Of a stretch of 64,000 nucleotides of DNA, positions 16,868-25,487 are shown in pieces. Both the position numbers and the translations under genes were made by a program. The notes beneath the pieces are model-generated. The model was not told where the DNA came from. It saw nothing but the letters and a program-made list of their open reading frames with translations, and searched no databases. Each line of letters begins with the position of its first letter. Positions within the stretch are counted from its first letter, which is position 1. The stretch covers positions 62,001-126,000 of the forward strand of contig NZ_SNAA01000005.1 of assembly GCF_004358695.1 (NCBI RefSeq), in the 5' to 3' direction. This DNA is from Palleronia sediminis (GTDB taxonomy: Bacteria; Pseudomonadota; Alphaproteobacteria; Rhodobacterales; Rhodobacteraceae).

Positions 16868-17170
16868 TCATTCGGTGCCTTCGACCAGGACCATGGTCGA
16901 CCGGGCGCAGCGGCGCCGGATTTCGGCGACCTCCTGGTAGGCGGGGTCGTCGAAGGCGGCCTTGGCGGCCTCGAAGCTGTCGAACTCGATCACGACATGG
17001 CGGGTCTTGGCCATCGCCGCCGCGTCACCCTCGCGGTTCTCGTATCGTCCGCCCCGCACGACGAACCGCCCCCCGTGGCCCTGCAACACCGGCGTGTCGC
17101 GCGCGACGTATTCGGGGTAGCCCTCGGGGTCGGTCACCTCGATATGGCCGATGATATAGCCCTTTGGCAT
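16868..17170 (-). CDS. DUF1330 small protein in the polyamine-type operon
   Basis: A 100-residue ferredoxin-like alpha+beta barrel protein of the DUF1330 type: MPKGYIIGHIEVTDPEGY, GGRFVVRGGRYE and VVIEFDSFEAAKAAFDDPAY match the family pattern. Cytoplasmic; no characterised activity that I can assign. It sits between the binding protein and the PotB-like permease, so it is probably co-expressed and may act on the imported compound. The ATG at 17170 is chosen because the family start is MxKGY; an upstream extension is Pro-rich and unlike the family. Confidence 0.85.
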   Translation of the reverse strand: MPKGYIIGHIEVTDPEGYPEYVARDTPVLQGHGGRFVVRGGRYENREGDAAAMAKTRHVVIEFDSFEAAKAAFDDPAYQEVAEIRRRCARSTMVLVEGTE

Positions 17171-17246
17171 GGGTTCGGTCCCGTCTGGTCCTGCGGGTTC
17201 GGGGATGCACGGGGGCAAGCGGAACGCCCGCCCCCGCGCGTGTGGC

Positions 17247-18398
17247 TTACTGCGTCAGCCAGGACTGGAACTTGGCGTCCAGGTCGTCGCGGTAATCGGC
17301 CCACCATTCGTAGTTCTGAACGAAGGCGTTGGTGGCATTGGCCGGGTTGGTCGGCATGTGCGGCGCCATGTCGATGCCGAGCTCGGCATGCTGGCCCACC
17401 AGCGGGGCCGAGCTGTCGCGCGCCGGGCCGTAGCTGATGTATTTCGCCTGGTCGGCCAGACGCTGGGTATCGGTCGCGAACCACAGGAAATCCTTGACGC
17501 GGTTCAGCGCCTCCTCCTCGAGCCCCTCGGGGATGATCCAGCCGTCGAGGTCATAGGACTGCGCGTCCCACATCATCTCGACCGGCTGATCCTGCTCGGC
17601 GATCAGGCTGAAGAGACGCCCGTTATAGGTCGAGCCGAACACGACCTCGCCATCGGCGAGGAGCTGCGGCGTATCCGCGCCCGAGGTCCACCACACGGTC
17701 TGGTCCTTGATCGTGTCGAGCTTGTCGAAGGCGCGCTGCTGCCCCTCTTCGGTCTCGAGCACGTCATAGACGTCCTCGAACGCCACGCCGTCGCAGATCA
17801 GCGCCCATTCCATGTTGTTATGCGGCCGCTTTTCCAGCGAACGCTGGCCGGGGAAGGTCTCGGTGTCGAACACGTCGCAGATCTCGGTGGGCGCGTTGCC
17901 GTTCCATTCGTCGACATCGGTGCGATAGCCGAAAGTATAGGAATAGGCGATCTGCGGGATGAAGCAGTCGCTCACCAGCATGTCCTCGCCGAAATCCTCT
18001 TCGGCCGAGGTGCCGTCGGGCGCGGGGGCCGCGATCTCGTTGATATCGACCTCCATCGCGAGGCCCTCGTCGCAGAGCCGCATGGCGTCGGCCGCGGTCA
18101 CGTCGACCAGGTCCCACGACAGGTTGCCGGCCTCGTCCATGGCGCGCAGCTTGGCGACCGCCTCGCTCGACGATTCGTCCCAGACGATCGTCACCTCGGG
18201 GTGCATTTCCTGGTAGGGCTCGACATAGGCCTTGAGCTGGCTGTCCTGATAGGCGCCGCCCCAGGAGACGATGGTGATCTCGTCGGCCATGGGCTCGCCC
18301 GCGACGGGGCTGTTCGGGGTCTGGCCGTCCTGGGCAAAGGCGCCGGTGGTGGCGACGGCAAGTGCCGCGGAACTCATCATGAGTGTCTTCAGTTTCAC
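17247..18398 (-). CDS. Polyamine-type ABC transporter substrate-binding protein (PotD-like)
   Basis: Periplasmic binding protein, 383 residues from the GTG at 18398. The signal peptide reads KLKTLMMSSAALAVATTGAFA. Mature motifs include EITIVSWGGAYQ near the N-terminus and VIPVWDESS-like VTIVWDESSSEAVAK, as in PotD/PotF-related proteins. GGAG lies six to seven bases before the GTG, whereas the upstream ATG at 18410 (part of that same sequence) has no Shine-Dalgarno, so GTG is preferred. The order ATPase, binding protein, DUF1330, permeases is a complete importer. Ligand could be a polyamine or related compound. Confidence 0.9.
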   Translation of the reverse strand: MKLKTLMMSSAALAVATTGAFAQDGQTPNSPVAGEPMADEITIVSWGGAYQDSQLKAYVEPYQEMHPEVTIVWDESSSEAVAKLRAMDEAGNLSWDLVDVTAADAMRLCDEGLAMEVDINEIAAPAPDGTSAEEDFGEDMLVSDCFIPQIAYSYTFGYRTDVDEWNGNAPTEICDVFDTETFPGQRSLEKRPHNNMEWALICDGVAFEDVYDVLETEEGQQRAFDKLDTIKDQTVWWTSGADTPQLLADGEVVFGSTYNGRLFSLIAEQDQPVEMMWDAQSYDLDGWIIPEGLEEEALNRVKDFLWFATDTQRLADQAKYISYGPARDSSAPLVGQHAELGIDMAPHMPTNPANATNAFVQNYEWWADYRDDLDAKFQSWLTQ

Positions 18399-18480
18399 GT
18401 CATTCTCCATGTTGTTCGGCCCGTTGCGGAGTTTGTCCTTCGTCTTCGGGCAAGTAACGAAGGTTGCGGCCACGCCCCGA

Positions 18481-19584
18481 TCAGGGATCGAGCGCGCGGC
18501 AATCCTGCGGCAGCCAGCCCAGCTTGACCTTCTGGCCGGGGCTGAGCCGGACCTGGTCGGCGCGATTGCGGGTCTTGACGATGAAATCGTCGCGCCCGGC
18601 CACGCGCAGGCGGGTGCGGAACACGTCGCCCATGTAGATGAACTCGAGCACCTCGGCGTCCAGCGTGTGCGAATCGGGACCGAGATCGGGGTCGATCTCG
18701 ACCCGCTCGGGCCGGATCGAGACCAGCGTGCGATCGCCCACGTTCGAGACGTTGACCGGCAGCGCGTCGATCTCCTCGCCCGAATCGAGCTGGACGATGC
18801 ACTTGTCGCCCGAAAGCTGGCTCACCGTCCCGTCGAGCGTGTTGTTCTCGCCGATGAACTGGGCCACGAAACTGTTCTGCGGCGCCTCGTAAAGCTCGTC
18901 GGGCGGCGCGAGCTGCTGGATGCGCCCGTCGTCGAACACCGCGACCCGGTCTGACATGGTCAGCGCCTCGGTCTGGTCGTGGGTGACATAGACGACCGTG
19001 ATCCCGAGATCATGCGCCAGCCGCGTGATCTCGAATTGCAGCGTCTCGCGAAGCTGCTTGTCCAGCGCGCCCAGCGGCTCGTCCATCAGCACCAGCTCGG
19101 GCTCGAAGACCAGCGCGCGGGCCAGCGCGATACGCTGCTGCTGCCCGCCGGAAAGCTGCGCGGGACGGCGGCCGCCGAAATCGCCCATCTGCACCATGTC
19201 GAGCGCGCGGCGGATCTTCTCCTCGCGCTCGGACTTGCCCATCTTGCGCACCTCGAGCGGAAAGCTCAGGTTCTCGGCCACGCTCATATGCGGGAACAGG
19301 GCGTAGTTCTGGAACACCATCCCGATGCCGCGCTTGTGCGGGGGAATGTTGTTGATGGGCTGCCCCTTGAGGCGGATCTCGCCATGGGTGGCGCTCTCGA
19401 ACCCGGCCAGCATCATCAGGCAGGTCGTCTTGCCCGACCCCGAAGGCCCCAGCATCGTCAGGAATTCACCCTTGGGCAGGGTGAGGTTCAGATCCTTCAC
19501 GACAAGCGTTTCGCCGTCATAGCTTTTCTGAACGCGTTCGAACTGCACGAACGCGTCGTCTGCTTGCGTATCCAGCAAGGGCAT
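18481..19584 (-). CDS. Polyamine-type ABC transporter ATPase (PotA-like)
   Basis: A 367-residue ATPase. Walker A GPSGSGKTT, signature LSGGQQQRIALARAL, Walker B LVLMDEPLGALDKQLR and the switch His in VTHDQTEALTMSDR are intact. A C-terminal TOBE domain follows (about 280-360, VSIRPERVEIDPDLG), typical of PotA/UgpC-type subunits. The ATG at 19584 (MPLLDTQADDAFVQF) is the first in frame before the ABC domain; the frame upstream runs into the tRNA-Leu and is not coding. It is the first gene of the operon, so the promoter should lie in 19585-19800. Confidence 0.92.
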   Translation of the reverse strand: MPLLDTQADDAFVQFERVQKSYDGETLVVKDLNLTLPKGEFLTMLGPSGSGKTTCLMMLAGFESATHGEIRLKGQPINNIPPHKRGIGMVFQNYALFPHMSVAENLSFPLEVRKMGKSEREEKIRRALDMVQMGDFGGRRPAQLSGGQQQRIALARALVFEPELVLMDEPLGALDKQLRETLQFEITRLAHDLGITVVYVTHDQTEALTMSDRVAVFDDGRIQQLAPPDELYEAPQNSFVAQFIGENNTLDGTVSQLSGDKCIVQLDSGEEIDALPVNVSNVGDRTLVSIRPERVEIDPDLGPDSHTLDAEVLEFIYMGDVFRTRLRVAGRDDFIVKTRNRADQVRLSPGQKVKLGWLPQDCRALDP

Positions 19585-19808
19585 TCCCCGTTTTGCTGCC
19601 GCTGTTTGCCGCGGCGTTGACGACCAGCAAACACAACGTCCCGCCATAATGCAAGCCGAAGGTCGCGCGCCTCCGGTGCGGCGGGGCGTTCCGGGTCGAT
19701 CGCGCCGGATGGCCGCGATTTTCGGGAAATCCGCCCGCAAACCGGGCGCGGCGCCTCGGCCGGGCCGATAGCGCCACCGTCGCAGGGGGGGATGACCCGG
19801 CCGGGGGG

Positions 19809-19894
19809 TGGTGCGGTTGAGAGGACTTGAACCTCCACGGGTGTTACCCCACAGCGACCTCAACGCTGCGCGTCTACCATTCCGCCACAACCGC
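19809..19894 (-). tRNA. tRNA-Leu (anticodon GAG)
   Basis: Minus strand: acceptor GCGGTTG pairs with CAACCGC, discriminator A and encoded CCA. The anticodon loop TTGAGGT gives GAG, reading CUC/CUU leucine codons. A long variable arm (TGGGGTAACACCC) marks a class II tRNA, and the T-loop reads GGTTCAAGTCC. 86 nt including CCA. It lies divergently upstream of lipB. Confidence 0.95.
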
Positions 19895-20002
19895 ACGTGG
19901 CCCCTCGGCTCGGGTGGGGGCGATGTAGCGAAACGCCCGCACGATGTGAAGCGGTTTTTCACCCCCCTTTTTCCCGCCCTCCGAACCGCCTATTCCGCGG
20001 CC

Positions 20003-20683
20003 ATGGTCGAATGGATGATCAGCGACGCGCCCGTGCCCTACGCGCAGGCGCTTTCCCTCATGGAGGACCGCGCCACGGCGATTCGCGCCGGCCGTGCGGA
20101 GGAACTCGTGTGGCTGCTCGAACACCCGCCCCTCTATACCGCCGGAAGCTCGGCCCGCCCCGAGGATCTGCGCGATCCCGACCGGTTCGAGGTCCACCAC
20201 ACAAGGCGCGGCGGGCAATACACCTATCACGGGCCGGGCCAGCGCGTGGCCTATGTCATGCTCGACCTCGCCGCGCGGGGCCGCGACGTGCGCGCCTTCG
20301 TCCGCGCGATGGAGGCTTGGGTGATCGCCACGCTCGACCGCTTCAACGTCGCGGGCGAGATCCGGCCGGGCCGCGTCGGCGTCTGGGTGGTCCGCCCCGA
20401 CCGCCCGCGCCTGCCCGCCACGGGCGCGCCCGCCGAGGACAAGATCGCGGCCATCGGGGTGCGGCTGCGGCAATGGGTGTCGCTTCACGGGCTGTCGATC
20501 AATGTCGAGCCGGACCTGTCGCATTTCGACGGCATCGTGCCCTGCGGCATCACCGAGCACGGCGTGACGAGCCTTGTCGATCTGGGGCTGCCGGTGACGA
20601 TGGGCGATCTCGACGCGGCGCTGCGCACGACCTTCGCCCCGATCTTCGAGGCGCCCGACAGCCCTGTTTCGCGCCGGCCCTGA
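20003..20683 (+). CDS. lipB: Octanoyl-[acyl-carrier-protein]:protein transferase
   Basis: Transfers octanoate from ACP to lipoyl domains, the first step of lipoate assembly. 226 residues, the usual size. The family signature [13 protein letters not shown] (substrate pocket), the catalytic Lys in DKIAAIGVR and the catalytic Cys in [12 protein letters not shown] are all present. The ATG at 20003 gives the normal N-terminus ([16 protein letters not shown]). It is a single-gene unit: tRNA-Leu lies upstream on the other strand, and dispersed element B begins at the first base after the stop. Confidence 0.96.
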   Translation: MVEWMISDAPVPYAQALSLMEDRATAIRAGRAEELVWLLEHPPLYTAGSSARPEDLRDPDRFEVHHTRRGGQYTYHGPGQRVAYVMLDLAARGRDVRAFVRAMEAWVIATLDRFNVAGEIRPGRVGVWVVRPDRPRLPATGAPAEDKIAAIGVRLRQWVSLHGLSINVEPDLSHFDGIVPCGITEHGVTSLVDLGLPVTMGDLDAALRTTFAPIFEAPDSPVSRRP

Positions 20684-20735
20684 TCTCTTCTCTTGCCAAA
20701 TACCCTGGGGGAGCCGCCCGGTCACGGGCGGCGGG
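20684..20735 (+). repeat. Dispersed 3' element, copy B
   Basis: TCTCTTCTCTTGCCAAATAC directly follows the lipB stop codon, then the perfect hairpin GCCGCCCG-GTCA-CGGGCGGC (20713-20732). Sense orientation to lipB. It also forms the end of the convergent tadA gene. Confidence 0.7.
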
Positions 20736-21201
20736 GGCGAAGCCCCTGCCGGCGCCCGGCAAAGAACGCGCGCAACAGCGCCGCGCAATCCTCTTCGGCG
20801 ATGCCGCCGAGGATTTCGGGGCGGTGATGGGACTGGGGGTGCGAAAAGACCCGCGCACCGTGGATGACGCCGCCCGACTTGGGATCCTCGGCGCCAAAGA
20901 CCAGCCGCGCGATCCGCGCCGCGGTGATGACGCCCGCGCAGGCCGCGCAGGGCTCGAGCGTGACCCACATCGCGCAGCCCGGCAGCCTCTCGGCCCCCGT
21001 GGCGGCGCAGGCGGCGCGGATGGCCTGCACCTCGGCATGGGCCGAGGGGTCGCACAGCGCGCGCGTCTCGTTGCCCGCCGCGCCCAGCACGCGCCCGTCC
21101 GGCGCGACCACCACCGCGCCCACGGGCACCTCGCCGCGGGCGGCGGCGGCGCGCGCCTCGGCCAGGGCGCGATCCATATGGCTGACGAAGGGGCTTTGCA
21201 T
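20722..21201 (-). CDS. tadA: tRNA-specific adenosine deaminase
   Basis: Deaminates A34 to inosine in tRNA-Arg. The 159 residues have the zinc motifs HAEVQAIRAA (His and catalytic Glu) and TLEPCAACAG (PCxxC). The C-terminal region (EDPKSGGVIHGARVF, HHRPEILGGI) matches bacterial TadA rather than cytosine or guanine deaminases. The start at 21201 gives MQSPFVSHMDRAL; divergent from rluB with only 29 bases between the two starts. Confidence 0.93.
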   Translation of the reverse strand: MQSPFVSHMDRALAEARAAAARGEVPVGAVVVAPDGRVLGAAGNETRALCDPSAHAEVQAIRAACAATGAERLPGCAMWVTLEPCAACAGVITAARIARLVFGAEDPKSGGVIHGARVFSHPQSHHRPEILGGIAEEDCAALLRAFFAGRRQGLRPRRP

Positions 21202-21230
21202 GGGGCGTCACTGGCCCTATCCCCGGCCCC

Positions 21231-22040
21231 ATGACAAGCCCCGACACATCCCCCCCGCGCCCGCAGGGCGACCGCATCGCCAAGGTGATCGCCCGCGCGG
21301 GCCGCGCCTCGCGCCGCGACGCCGAGCGCCTGATCGCCGAGGGGCGCGTCACCGTGAACGGCAAGCGCATCGACAGCCCGGCGCTGAACGTCACCGCCGC
21401 CGACCGGGTCGAGGTCGACGACACCCCGCTCGTCGCGCCCGAGGGGCCGCGGATATGGCTCTATCACAAACCCGCGGGGCTGGTGACGACGGCGCGCGAC
21501 GAAAAGGGCCGGCCCACGGTCTTCGACGCGCTGCCGGCCGATCTGCCGCGGGTGATGTCCATCGGGCGGCTCGACCTCACCTCCGAAGGGTTGCTGCTGC
21601 TGACCAATGACGGCGCGGTCAAGCGCCGGCTCGAGCTGCCCTCGACCGGCTGGCTGCGCAAGTATCGCGTCCGTGCTCGCGGCACGCCCTCGGATGCCGA
21701 TCTCGCGCCGCTTCGGCGCGGCGTCACCATCGAGGGCGAGCGGTTCCAGCCGATGGAGGTCTCGATCGACCGCCAGCAGGGCGGCAACGTGTGGCTCACC
21801 GCCGGCATCCGCGAGGGGCGCAACCGCGAGATCCGCCGCGCCTTCGAGTCGATCGGGCTGCCGGTGAACCGGCTGATCCGCATCTCCTACGGGCCGTTCC
21901 GGCTGAACGATCTCAAGCCCGGCGCCGTCGAGGAGGTCAAGTCCCGCGTCGTGCGCGATCAGCTCGGCCTGCCCGGCCCCGAGGGCGAGGGCGAGGCGCG
22001 CGCCAAACCCCGCCGCTCGCGCGGGCCGCGCCGCGGCTGA
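21231..22040 (+). CDS. 23S rRNA pseudouridine synthase, RluB/RsuA family
   Basis: A 269-residue enzyme: N-terminal S4 RNA-binding domain (about 14-60, RIAKVIARAGRASRRDAER), then the catalytic domain with the family motif GRLDLTSEGLLLLTNDG in which Asp115 is the nucleophile, and REGRNREIRRAFE near 200. The basic C-terminal tail (PRRSRGPRRG) probably binds RNA. In E. coli RluB acts on 23S U2605; the target here is inferred from family similarity. The ATG lies 29 bases from the divergent tadA start. Confidence 0.9.
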   Translation: MTSPDTSPPRPQGDRIAKVIARAGRASRRDAERLIAEGRVTVNGKRIDSPALNVTAADRVEVDDTPLVAPEGPRIWLYHKPAGLVTTARDEKGRPTVFDALPADLPRVMSIGRLDLTSEGLLLLTNDGAVKRRLELPSTGWLRKYRVRARGTPSDADLAPLRRGVTIEGERFQPMEVSIDRQQGGNVWLTAGIREGRNREIRRAFESIGLPVNRLIRISYGPFRLNDLKPGAVEEVKSRVVRDQLGLPGPEGEGEARAKPRRSRGPRRG

Positions 22041-22115
22041 AGGGCGCGCGCGGGGTGGCGGCGCGCCGTCGCGGTGCCTATATCGGGCAACGACCCTGAC
22101 GGACCCGCGCGCCCC

Positions 22116-22319
22116 ATGTGGAGACTGATCGCCGCCGCCGCCCTGCTGATGCTGGCCCTGACGCTGCTGTTGCGCGCGCTCGAGGCGCTCGGCCGGGTCG
22201 CCCGGCCGCTGGGCCGCGCCCTCGACCCCTGCCGTGCCGGAGCTTCGCCCATGCAACGCGTTTCCTTCGTCTGCCTCACCGCGCTGATCCTCTATGCCGC
22301 GATCTGGGGGGCCGGCTGA
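22116..22319 (+). CDS. Small two-helix membrane protein heading the XpaC-TelA operon
   Basis: A 67-residue protein with two hydrophobic segments: WRLIAAAALLMLALTLLL near the N-terminus and VSFVCLTALILYAAIWGAG at the C-terminus, joined by a short basic loop. No family recognised. Its stop overlaps the next ATG (TGATG), which argues that it is a real gene coupled to the XpaC-like gene. It is the first member of the candidate membrane-stress operon. Confidence 0.65.
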   Translation: MWRLIAAAALLMLALTLLLRALEALGRVARPLGRALDPCRAGASPMQRVSFVCLTALILYAAIWGAG

Positions 22320-23212
22320 TGGCACGGCGCTATGGCGGCGCGCACAGCCCCACCCCGCCCGAGGGGACGCCCGCGCCCTCGCCCTGGGACGGCAAGCGGC
22401 GCTCGCGCATCGGGGCGCGGGTCAACGCGCTTTTCGTGGCGCCGGTGCCGCTGCTGGTCACGGCCTTCTTCCAGCCGCCCGCGGGGCTTCTGGCCGATCT
22501 CGCCGCCTTCTTCGTGCTGATGCTCGCCGCGTGGATGACGCGCGAAGGCCTTCGCGCGCAAGAGGCGTTCGAGGCCCGCGCCGCCGCCCGCCGCCCCGCT
22601 TTGCCCCGCAAGATGCTGGGTGCGGCGCTGACGGGGGCGGGGCTGGCGCTGGCGGGGCTGCCCGACCCGGTGGCGGCCGCGATCTTCGCGGTGCTGGGCG
22701 TGGCGCTGCATCTCGGGGCCTTCGGGCTCGACCCGCTGCGCGACAAGCGCGCGGGCGGCGCCGACGACTACCAGACCGACCGCGTCCTGCGCGCCGTCGA
22801 TGGCGGCGAGGCGCACCTGGCCGCCATGCGCGCCAGCGCCGCGGCCCTCGGCGATCCCGAGGTCGCGCGCCGCGTCGAGGGTTTCGCCGCCACCGCGCGG
22901 CGGCTCTTTCGCCAGGTCGAGGCCGATCCGCGCGAATTGCCCGCCTCGCGCCGCTGGCTGGGGGTCTACCTGCTGGGCGCGCGCGACGCGACCGAGGCTT
23001 ACGCGCGGCTCGCCGCCCGCGCGCCCGCGCCGCAGGCCCGTGAGGATTATCTCGCATTCATCGACGATCTGGGCCATGGATTCGCGCAACGCACCGAAAC
23101 GCTGTTGCTGGACGACCGGGCCGACATGGATATCGAGATCGACGTTCTGCGCGACCGGCTCGCGCGCGAGGGCGTGCTGGCCGATGGCCGGCGGACCACC
23201 ACGGGGGACTGA
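22319..23212 (+). CDS. XpaC-like (5-bromo-4-chloroindolyl phosphate hydrolysis family) membrane protein
   Basis: A 297-residue protein. After a basic N-terminus it has two hydrophobic hairpins (VAPVPLLVTAFFQPPAGLL and ADLAAFFVLMLAAWM; then LTGAGLALAGLPDPVAAA and IFAVLGVALHLGAF). A helical cytoplasmic domain follows (about 160-295, LRAVDGGEAHLAAMRASAAA…). This layout and its position directly before TelA match the XpaC family, which is regularly paired with TelA; the family name reflects an old phenotype rather than a known reaction. Its start overlaps the upstream stop (TGATG), and three bases separate its stop from TelA. Confidence 0.75.
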   Translation: MARRYGGAHSPTPPEGTPAPSPWDGKRRSRIGARVNALFVAPVPLLVTAFFQPPAGLLADLAAFFVLMLAAWMTREGLRAQEAFEARAAARRPALPRKMLGAALTGAGLALAGLPDPVAAAIFAVLGVALHLGAFGLDPLRDKRAGGADDYQTDRVLRAVDGGEAHLAAMRASAAALGDPEVARRVEGFAATARRLFRQVEADPRELPASRRWLGVYLLGARDATEAYARLAARAPAPQAREDYLAFIDDLGHGFAQRTETLLLDDRADMDIEIDVLRDRLAREGVLADGRRTTTGD

Positions 23213-23215
23213 TCC

Positions 23216-24427
23216 ATGACCGACACGCCGGGCGCCGCGCCCAAGACCGCCACCGCCGCCACCGCCGAGCGCGACAGCCCCGAGGTCGCGCGTCTCGCCA
23301 CCTCGACCCTGCCCGAGCCCGCGCCCGAGCTGACCGAGTTCCACGCCGCGACCGGCGACACCAGGGCCGCCATCGAAAAGCGTCTGGCCGAGCTCGACAT
23401 GGGCGATTCCGGCTCGATCATCGGCTTCGGCGCCAATGCCCAGACCGAGCTGCAAAAGATCAGCCAGGCCATGCTGAGCGACGTGCGCAACAAGGAAACC
23501 GGCCCCGCGGGCGACAGCCTGCGCGAGATGGTGACGGCGATCCGCGGCTTTTCGGCCCAGGAACTCGATATCGGCCGCAAGCGGTCCTGGTGGGAAAAGC
23601 TGATGGGCCGCGCCGCGCCGATGGCCCGGTTCGTCGCCCGCTACGAGGACGTGCAGACCCAGATCGACGACATCACCGCGGGCCTTCTGGAACACGAGCA
23701 CCGCCTGCTCAAGGATATCAAGGCGCTCGACCTGCTCTATGAAAAGACGCTCGATTTCTACGACGAGCTCGCGCTCTACATCGCCGCCGGCAGCGAAAAG
23801 CTGCGCCGCCTCGACGCCGAGGACATCCCCGCCAAGGAGGCCGAGCTGGCCTCGCAGGGCGAGGATGCGGACGGCGTCCTCGTGGCCCAGCAACTGCGCG
23901 ACCTGCGCGCGGCGCGCGACGATCTCGACCGGCGCGTGCACGATCTGCGGCTGACGCGGCAGGTCACGATGCAGTCCCTGCCCTCGATCCGGCTGGTGCA
24001 GGAAAACGACAAGAGCCTCGTGATGAAGATCAACTCGACGCTGGTGAACACCGTCCCGCTCTGGGAAACCCAGCTGGCCCAGGCTGTCACGATCCAGCGC
24101 AGCGAGGATGCCGCCGACGCCGTGGCCGCAGCGGGCGACCTGACCAACGAGCTTCTGACCTCGAACGCGCGCAACCTGCGGGAATCCAACGCCAAGATCC
24201 GCGAGGAGATGGAACGCGGCGTCTTCGATATCGAGGCGGTCAAGACCGCGAATGCCGAGCTGATCGCCACGATCGAGGAATCGCTCCAGATCGCCGACGA
24301 GGGGCGCGCGGCCCGCCTGGCCGCCGAGGCCGATCTCGAACGGCTCGAGGCCGAGCTGCGCCAGACGCTCGGCGCCGCGCGCGCGGGCGGCACCGCGGCC
24401 GCCACATCCGGCGCGCCGCGGGCCTGA
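23216..24427 (+). CDS. Toxic anion resistance protein, TelA family
   Basis: A 403-residue cytoplasmic, largely helical, coiled-coil-prone protein of the TelA/KlaA (tellurite resistance) family. Diagnostic stretches are QELDIGRKRSWWEKLMG (about 118-134), LLEHEHRLLKDIKALDLLYE and MQSLPSIRLVQENDKSLVMK. TelA proteins occur in tellurite, phage and envelope-stress loci and are often partnered with XpaC, as here. No terD or terC homologues are in the window. It is tightly coupled on both sides (3-base gap upstream, TGATG overlap downstream). Confidence 0.92.
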   Translation: MTDTPGAAPKTATAATAERDSPEVARLATSTLPEPAPELTEFHAATGDTRAAIEKRLAELDMGDSGSIIGFGANAQTELQKISQAMLSDVRNKETGPAGDSLREMVTAIRGFSAQELDIGRKRSWWEKLMGRAAPMARFVARYEDVQTQIDDITAGLLEHEHRLLKDIKALDLLYEKTLDFYDELALYIAAGSEKLRRLDAEDIPAKEAELASQGEDADGVLVAQQLRDLRAARDDLDRRVHDLRLTRQVTMQSLPSIRLVQENDKSLVMKINSTLVNTVPLWETQLAQAVTIQRSEDAADAVAAAGDLTNELLTSNARNLRESNAKIREEMERGVFDIEAVKTANAELIATIEESLQIADEGRAARLAAEADLERLEAELRQTLGAARAGGTAAATSGAPRA

Positions 24428-25404
24428 TGCCGGCCCGACCGATGACGGGACGAACGGCTTGCGGCGCCGCCCTGCTGGCGCTGTCGATGGCCGCCTGCGC
24501 CGAGCCCCCCGCGCCCGCGCCGCAGGCGCCGCCTGCGCCGCCCCAGGCGGCCGAGCCGCCGAGCCTGCGACCCGCGCCGCCCCCCGCGCCCGGCCCCTCG
24601 GCCGAAAGCGCGGCGCTGGCGGCCTATTACCAGCGCGTCGAACGCGATCTCGTGGCGCAGGGGCTGTTGCGCCGCGACGGCGGCGGGCCCGACACGCCCT
24701 TCGACGCCGAGGATCTCGCCGAGACCTTCATCAAGGTGGCGCTCTACGAGGAATACAGCGCCAATACCGGCCTCCTGGTGGCGCGCCAGACCGAAAGCCG
24801 CCTGCATCGCTGGGCCGCGCCGGTGCGCATCGACCTGCGCTTCGGCGCCTCGGTTCCCGCCTCGGTGCAGGCCGCCGACCGGGCGCAGACCCGCCGCCTC
24901 GTGGCGCGGATCGCCGCGGCGACCGGGCATCCGGTGACGCTGGGCGGGTCCGAGGGCAATTTCACCGTCTTCGTCGTGAACGAGGACGAACGCCGCGCGC
25001 TCGGCCCCGAACTCCTCGCGCTGGCGCCGGGCCTGTCGGGGGTGGCGCTCGATTCGGTGATCGACATGGCGCGTTCGAACTATTGCGTCGTCTTCGCCGT
25101 CGATCCCGGCAACACCGGCACCTACAGCCGCGCCGTGGCCATCGTGCGCAGCGAACATCCCGACCTGCTGCGCCTGTCCTGCCTGCACGAGGAAATCGCG
25201 CAGGGCATGGGGCTTTCCAACGACAGCCCCACCGCGCGGCCCTCGATCTTCAACGACGACGAGGAATTCGCGCTTCTGACCACCCATGACGAGCTGCTGC
25301 TCAAGATGCTCTACGATCCGCGGCTGCGCCCCGGCATGACCGTCGCCGAGGCCGCGCCCATCGTGCGGGCCATCGCGCGCGAACTCGTGGGCGGCGAGGC
25401 CTGA
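24427..25404 (+). CDS. DUF2927 lipoprotein
   Basis: A 325-residue predicted lipoprotein: N-terminal hydrophobic segment ending LSMAAC, then a Pro/Ala-rich spacer to about residue 58. The remaining domain has the DUF2927 pattern, including RSNYCVVFAVDPGN and the conserved SCLHEEIAQGMGLSND block followed by FNDDEEFALLTTHDELLL. The HEEIAQGMG string resembles a zinc-peptidase helix, but I would not claim protease activity from it. It overlaps telA by one base, so it belongs to the same operon and places one component in the periplasm or outer membrane. Confidence 0.8.
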   Translation: MPARPMTGRTACGAALLALSMAACAEPPAPAPQAPPAPPQAAEPPSLRPAPPPAPGPSAESAALAAYYQRVERDLVAQGLLRRDGGGPDTPFDAEDLAETFIKVALYEEYSANTGLLVARQTESRLHRWAAPVRIDLRFGASVPASVQAADRAQTRRLVARIAAATGHPVTLGGSEGNFTVFVVNEDERRALGPELLALAPGLSGVALDSVIDMARSNYCVVFAVDPGNTGTYSRAVAIVRSEHPDLLRLSCLHEEIAQGMGLSNDSPTARPSIFNDDEEFALLTTHDELLLKMLYDPRLRPGMTVAEAAPIVRAIARELVGGEA

Positions 25405-25487
25405 GCGCGCGGCCCGCGCAACAAGCGTTTGTCACCCCGCCGCCCGCCGCGCTAAGACGGCGCCAGGACCCCGCAAAAGAGGCCGCC

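Noticed and set aside
25196-25230. DUF2927 HEEIAQGMG as a zinc protease active site
   Set aside because: The spacing is not a clean HExxH, and the family conserves this block without a second His; activity not claimed.
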